Shown: in pieces, positions 30,871 through 35,705 of the stretch
Numbering within the stretch: the stretch's first letter is position 1
How the letters are laid out: the number at the start of each line of letters is the position of its first letter
NCBI GenBank assembly: GCA_016987375.1
Contig: PJRA01000498.1
Coordinates: forward strand, 134,913 to 170,617
DNA length: 35,705 bases
Direction of reading: 5' to 3'
DNA from: Brachionus koreanus
Lineage: Eukaryota; Rotifera; Eurotatoria; Ploima; Brachionidae
Program-made: the position numbers and the translations under genes
The notes under the pieces: generated by a model
What the model saw: the letters and a program-made list of their open reading frames with translations, nothing else
What the model was told of the DNA's origin: nothing
Database searches by the model: none

Positions 30871-32145
30871 GCTGTTAGCAGATGTTTGATAAGCATTAAT
30901 TATATTAAAACTCTTAAATTTTAACTAACTTGTACAAAATTAATATGATAAAAATAAAAAATTTCATTTTTAAATGATAAAATAAAAATATATTAATTGC
31001 TTAATAACAAAGAATCAAATAAGAATTGAATTATTTAATATTGATTATGATGATGGTTCATGTTTATTGTGAACTCAAAGCAAATTATGTTGATTCACCA
31101 TTAGATGAACAATCTCTAATCTTTAATTTTATTTTGAAAGTATTCACCAAAACCTACAAAAAGACTATTTTTACCATCGTCTTCAAAGAACCGTTTGCGT
31201 TTCGTCACAGTACTGTTTCTGATGAAAGATAGTTTGATTGTTTGATAGTTTGCCTTGGACAATAAGCCATCCTGAATATCCTGAGCAAGATTTTATGATT
31301 TTAGCTCATATCTTATTTAATTGTTTGTTCTCTGTATTTAGTTCTTAAAAAATACTCAACTAATTTTAAGAAAATTTGCTAAATACGTAAAGTGTACAAA
31401 AATTGAGTAAAGTTTGATTAGTTTTTTTAATTAATGAAAAATTTTTTATTGATAAATAATTAAAAAATTTTTATTTAGTAGGTTTTGAAAGTTTAAAAAA
31501 TTTTTGGATTATTAATTATTTATAAAAGATTGTTTTGAACTACTTAATTTTTTAATTTGTTATTATCGAAATTTGACTTTCCCAAATTGTTTTTTTCTAA
31601 TCGTTTGTCGTCATAATGCTATTAATTTTTTTATTTAAGGCTTTTTTTTAATGATTTTTACAGGTTCTATTGATTTATTTTATATCCTTAAGTTTTGATT
31701 TATCGTAAAGTTTAGCATTTTTGATATTTGAATTGTATCTTTTACCAATTATGACTTAAACATATATAAAAAAAAACATATTAACAACATATATGAAATT
31801 TTGATTTTACTAGGTGAGTAGGATTCGTTACATATCTAGAATCAAAACCTTTTTGTGAATCTAGAATTGAAGCTAGAATCCAAGCTTCGATACAAGTCTT
31901 TTAGTCAATGGAACTGAATAATCTAGAGGATAACGAAGTTAATTTTCTAACAGATTGCTTAATCTGTGATCAATTAATAAGAAATATTTGGCTTTTGTGC
32001 GATAAACTTCAATTCAATGTAAATGCTTTTCATTTTAAATCTTTTAATTAAATCTTTTCATTGTTATCATTGTTATCTTTAATGCATCATTTATTTACAG
32101 ATGAAAAATTAATTATTTCATTAAAAAAAAAGAAATAAATTAAAA
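30871..32145. other. Intergenic DNA with unrecognised short open frames
   Basis: A frame at 31026-31232 (68 residues, ending FKEPFAFRHSTVSDER) has composition above background but no recognised family and no clear start. An ATG at 31909 opens MELNNLEDNEVNFLTDCLIC and continues about 17 residues to a donor-like GTAAATG, with an acceptor TTTACAG at 32095-32101. Both may be remnants of transposons or very small genes; I cannot support either as functional. Confidence 0.25.
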
Positions 32146-32598
32146 ATAACTGGTAATAGCGGCCTATTTGCACTACAGCAGGACCTTGACGCACTCACGG
32201 AATGGTCTATGACTTGGCGTATGCTATTCAATATTGATAAATGCAAATGGATGGAGTTCACAAGATCAGGTAGAAGTCAATCGATAAATACCGAGCTGTA
32301 TATGGGTGGTTCTTGTGATAGAAGACGTCTGTGCTTTGTTGAGGAAGAGAAAGACTTAGGTGTTACGCTTTCTCGTAACCTGAAATTCTCGACTCATATA
32401 AAAATTCAGGTTAACAAAGCTACTGCAGTACTCGGTCAATTAAGAAGAACGTTCAAGTTCTGGACGACTGAGGCCTTCAAAACTCTATACTGCGCATACG
32501 TAAGACTATGGAATGGCCTACCCCGGGAAGTAATCGAAGTTTCTACAGTCAATCAATTCAAAAATAGATACGACGCATTTATTCTCTCAATCAAATAA
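32146..32598 (+). pseudogene. Non-LTR reverse transcriptase C-terminal fragment with internal deletion
   Basis: The frame is open from about 32146 to TAA 32596-32598. It reads SGLFALQQDLDALTEWSMTW, RMLFNIDKCKWMEF, EEEKDLGVTLSRNLKFSTHI, ATAVLGQLRRTFKFW and FKTLYCAYVR. It then jumps directly to LWNGLPREVIEVSTVNQFKN with RYDAF. In RTE/CR1-type elements these blocks (LQ-DL--L--Ws--w-m-FN--KC, DLGV-is--LKfs-Hi, lY--lVRp-leYa, WN-LP--vv-a-s---FK-r-D) are in this order. About 80-100 residues are normally found between 'lYk-yVRp' and 'WN-LP'. The in-frame joint indicates an internal deletion. Better preserved than the other RT relics, so probably a younger insertion. Confidence 0.8.
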
Positions 32599-33269
32599 AA
32601 GCAATAGCAGTTAAATTTTTATAGAATAAATCGTATTTAAATTATCCTGAATTTTTCTTAGCCGTTTATTTCAAGTTTGAAAAAGCCAAATAATTATACA
32701 AACTAGTTAAGCTAATAGCTAAGTTTAGCTAACTACTACACTGGTTGTGAAAGACAATTTATTATTTTGTTAAATATGTATTTAACAATTAGATTATAAA
32801 AGAAAATCATTAATAAGTCAAAATTTTAAAACAGAATCGTATAGTAAAAATTTAGAAAGACGAAAATTTAAAGTTAATTTATTAAATTATTTATTAAGTT
32901 AAATAATAGTAAAGATCTTTGAATTTGCACAAGTTTTTTATAAGATAAATTGTACATTTGCCGAATAATATTTATATAAAAAAATTTTTTTTTTGATAAA
33001 ATATGCGAATTGTGGCATTAAGTTGCATTTTATAATTTATATTTGCATTATTTCACATATATATACACTTGCATTTAATCACAAATTTTTTGAATTGAGC
33101 TTGCATATGGTCCCTTGATCATTAGATCTAAAATGAAGTGTCATTATGTCCAGGTTTTTTTTCAATGCAATATCACGGGAACGAATAATAATAGAAATTT
33201 GTGAGTTTTCACTAAAAATTTTACTTCAAAATCGAAAAGAAAAAATTTTCAAGAACGACAAAAACGCTA
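32599..33269. other. AT-rich intergenic DNA
   Basis: No feature is recognised. Confidence 0.4.
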
Positions 33270-33483
33270 ACACTCAAAAACCCTTTTATTTAAATCTTTT
33301 TTAATACATTTATTCAATGAAAATAAAATTATTTTATAGAAAAAATTAAATAATTTTATAATATTTTTGATTTAAGATTTGATTGAAAAAAAATTAATAA
33401 AAAAATGATTAAATTTATTGAATAAAAAACAAATAAAGGAAGTTACAAAAGGAGTTCAAAAGACCACTCCGGTTTTTGAGTGT
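33270..33483. mobile_element. Short MITE (214 bp) with TA target duplication
   Basis: It begins ACACTCAAAAACC after TA 33268-33269. It ends GGTTTTTGAGTGT followed by TA 33484-33485, giving 13-bp perfect terminal inverted repeats. The next bases of the right end (ACCACTCCGG) correspond to the GACCGGAG near the left end of the truncated copy at 652. The interior is AT-rich and non-coding. Size, TIR and TA duplication fit a Tc1/mariner-mobilised MITE. Confidence 0.8.
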
Positions 33484-33783
33484 TAATTAAACAAAATAGA
33501 AAATTTTTATGCGTTTTTTTATTAGTTTTTAATCCTCACCTATTACACTATTTTGCAGTATTTTAATATATTTTATTAAAATTGATTTTAAATTATCAAG
33601 AAAGGAATTATTTTTTTTTCAATTTGTATTTGAATTTAAAAATATCTTTTAACCTTAAAATTCAAAAAACTTTTATCTAATTATATCAATACTTCGCTTC
33701 CTGAATTTAATGTCACCTCAAAGTTTACTAAATTCTTTTTTCTCTTTTAATTACAGAATAAATAGTATTAAAAAAAAATTTTT

Positions 33784-34270
33784 CTAATCATTTATTAAGT
33801 AAGCACTTAAAAAACATAAAAAATAAAAATTATAGCTAAGCATGTAAAAATTAGATGAATTGCATACATTTCTGTTGCAGCAGTATTGAATAGCAGTTCG
33901 ATTGTTAACCCTAATTCTTTTATTCGAGCAGCATCTGTTCAAATTGGGTGCCGAGCATTGTCTATTTATCATTCCGTTGGTATACACAAGTTTCTTTATG
34001 ATTTAAAAAGTAAATTAAGACAAAATAATAAAGATTAAAGAAAGTTTTTACTAAACAAAACTTGACTCCATCGTTACAATTTACATATCTGGTATTGGCA
34101 GGGTAGATTGTGTCGGCACAGTTGTTTCCAAAACATTCCAGACACCGAATTGAATAGACAACTTGAATCGACAAGTCTTAATTTGTATAAAAACAATAAA
34201 AATACTTTTAACCTCTAGATTATACTATACTTAGAATTAAAATTCCGGCCACAATTTTATGTAAATGCAT
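33784..34270 (-). CDS. Ly6/uPAR three-finger domain protein, secreted or GPI-anchored
   Basis: Exons are 34270-34231, 34176-34052 and 33993-33784; introns of 54 and 58 bp keep a frame of 124 residues. The signal peptide is MHLHKIVAGILILNLSIQVV. The mature part starts IRCLECFGNNC and contains CNDGVKFCLKLVYTNG, RQCSAPNLNRCCSN and IQYCCNRNVCNSS. That gives 11 cysteines in the Ly6 order, including C-x2-C at the start and the CC-x4-CN signature at the end of three-finger domains. A hydrophobic C-terminus (FYMLSYNFYFLCFLSAYLI) following NSSN is as expected for a GPI-attachment signal. Such proteins are commonly extracellular modulators of receptors or septate junction components in invertebrates; the partner here is unknown. 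One Cys more than the usual ten may be unpaired. Confidence 0.85.
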
Positions 34271-34433
34271 TGAATTCAAACTTTAAGTGAACAAAAACTA
34301 AATATTAGACAATTAGGTAAAAAATATTCGTCTATTTATTTTCTAGAAAATTTTTTGCCGATATTTTTTCTTTTTTTTTTATCAAATATTTATTTTGTTT
34401 TTTAATTAAAAAAATTTTATTTGAAAATAAAAT

Positions 34434-34439
34434 TTTATT
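34434..34439 (-). promoter_or_regulatory. Poly(A) signal AATAAA for the 34462-35261 gene
   Basis: Minus-strand AATAAA lies 23 bases beyond the stop codon. Confidence 0.6.
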
Positions 34440-34461
34440 ATTTAGTTTAAATAATTCAAAA

Positions 34462-35261
34462 TTAGAAATAACTATTGGTATGCAACTTATTTCTCTGATA
34501 AACATCAAGTAATTCATTCAAAATTTCGTTTAAATATGTGTTCAAATTGTCCAATTCGAGTTTAAGCTTTCTATAGTCTTTCCATGTGGTTAGTTCTGTG
34601 TACACATTGTCATAGTCTACATTGTTCACGTCGTCATTAACAGTGTTCGTTTCGCTATGGCCACGAGGCAAAAAACTCGAGGCAGCTTTCAAATTAAAAG
34701 ACCGATGAGAGATTAAGTCTATGCCAGAAAGCTTAAACGATGTGCTTGAATAAATAGATTGTAGGTCGCCTTCGAATAATTTTGAATTAAAATTTGTTCC
34801 AACTGCACAAAATGTTAATTTTCTTCTGTTGAGGCTAATTATTCTTTTAGAAGTGAGGTCCAACTTTGTTATTATTTCATTACAGGTGTCTCTGTCCACT
34901 ACTGATTCTTCTTCAATTGGATCGAATTCATCGAATCTTTCCGAATCAGCTTCAAATATGTTATACTGATAAAACAAAGCATCTATGTCTACAGGATCAA
35001 AGTTCAGATTAAGCAAATAGGATTTGAAGTCGGAAGCTTTTTTGGAATTTTCCAATTGATTCAATAATTGAGAACTTTTTTCGTTTTGATCAACAAAGTA
35101 AAATAATCCTTTTAGCACATTCCAAATTTTATTTAGCTTCAAAATTTCTGCATAGTTTTTTAAAAAACTTCTAATAAAATTGAAATAATCCAATTCAGGC
35201 TTTGGTTCATAGTTTTCTGATGCAAATGAGTATGAATCACTAATTATGGCCAAGAATATAC
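34462..35261 (-). CDS. Unrecognised protein, last exon (about 265 residues visible), start not found
   Basis: A long open frame with non-AT-noise composition ends at TAA 34464-34462. No ATG occurs anywhere in frame (the first in-frame start-like codon is TTG at 35253). So it must be a downstream exon joined to a start further up. Candidate acceptors are AAAAAG at 35262 or ATTAG near 35243. Residues near the N-terminal side look helical (YFNFIRSFLKNYAEILKLNK, then IWNVLKGLFYF). An acidic stretch follows (FDEFDPIEEESVVDRD). The C-terminus is a short coiled-coil candidate (YRKLKLELDNLNTYLNEILN then ELLDVYQ). No membrane segment or catalytic motif is visible and I do not recognise a family. Confidence 0.7.
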
Positions 35262-35641
35262 CTTTTTAAGTAAATTCAATTTTTTTTCTTTAAATCATGA
35301 ATTTAATATTTTAATTTTAGTATGAAAATATACAAAAAAGTTCAAGCTTATGAAAGCTTTTAGATTTTCTTAATCATGGAAGCTTGGAAATAAGAAGCGA
35401 TGACTGAATTTGTAACATTAGTAACATAATGATGAAAAAATGTAAAACTAAAAATGTCTTAGTTAAAAATAGAATATAATTTTTTTGCACCCCATTTAAT
35501 GGTTCAGTATTTAATAACATTTGAAATAGTAAATAATAATAATTATATTAATAATAGTTAATATTCTACGGTCAAATTTAGTTTAACTAAACTGGCAAAG
35601 CAGGAAGACTAACGTAATCCCGCAATAGTAGACTTTTCGTT
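35262..35641. other. Region expected to hold the missing start exon, then a non-LTR element tail
   Basis: Up to about 35550 no exon is supported with confidence; one possible short start (ATG TTA CTA ATG on the minus strand near 35431) is weak. From 35550 the 26-bp repeat shared with 19524 begins, then the 3'-untranslated end of the element at 35642-35705. Confidence 0.3.
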
Positions 35642-35705
35642 TTATCTGTTTCTACCGAGATTGTCCAGTCTGTTTTTGAACTGGTTGGTCGAACTTGCTG
35701 CGACC
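35642..35705 (-). pseudogene. 3' end of a non-LTR retrotransposon RT gene (runs off the window)
   Basis: The minus strand reads VAASSTNQFKNRLDNLGRNR and TAA. This matches the very C-terminal segment after 'WN-LP--vv' in RTE/CR1-type elements, and the equivalent VSTVNQFKNRYDAF at 32530-32580. About 65 bases of 3'-untranslated sequence and the repeat at 35550-35575 follow on the minus strand. Whether the copy is complete lies outside the window. Confidence 0.65.

Noticed and set aside
1..35705. CRISPR arrays, bacterial operons, ribosome-binding sites, rRNA
   Set aside because: None seen; the spliced genes and Pol III tRNA promoters indicate eukaryotic nuclear DNA.

Overview
The window is eukaryotic nuclear DNA: extremely AT-rich, with spliceosomal introns of about 50 bp, poly(A) signals, two eukaryotic tRNA-Trp genes, and relics of Tc1/mariner and non-LTR elements. 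The gene families (Rab escort protein, RPP30, SprT-like protease, Ly6/uPAR, an amidated RxRF neuropeptide) point to a compact invertebrate animal genome. A monogonont rotifer is my best guess, but that is inference. Most genes are split, so I joined exons by hand using GT/AG sites, reading-frame continuity and remembered family patterns.

Layout. 1-75: end of a Tc1-like transposase. 652-810: truncated MITE. 2032-2391: two identical tRNA-Trp genes, head to head. 3145-5130: two decayed non-LTR reverse transcriptase fragments. 5633-6256: fold-back MITE with TA target duplication. 7371-9609 (-): two small single-exon type I membrane proteins that look like distant tandem paralogues. 10945-12246 (-): SprT/Spartan-like metalloprotease rebuilt from six exons, 5' end unresolved. 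13465-14775: mariner relic broken up by nested insertions. 15411-17392 (-): five-exon protein of about 591 residues with an ATG-only first exon and faint resemblance to the XRCC4/XLF fold. 18764-19208: two tiny divergent candidates. 20434-20612: mariner tail. 20971-22159 (-): RNase P/MRP subunit RPP30, seven exons. 22263-24180 (-): Rab escort protein, eight exons, 103 bp upstream of RPP30. 24780-25385 (-): mariner relic. 27419-27772 (+): NPY/NPF-like prepropeptide. 29500-30190 (+): mariner relic. 30745-30870 and 32146-32598: reverse transcriptase remnants. 33270-33483: intact short MITE of the same family as 652-810. 33784-34270 (-): Ly6/three-finger protein. 34462-35261 (-): unrecognised protein lacking any methionine in its visible exon. 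35642-35705 (-): 3' end of a non-LTR element running off the window.

The genes do not form one pathway. REP and RPP30 are housekeeping genes; the membrane proteins, Ly6 protein and peptide precursor are secreted or cell-surface products. The best candidates for something undescribed are the single-exon NPF-like precursor, the pair of acidic Tyr-rich membrane proteins with matching YxxV tails, and the possible XLF-like gene.
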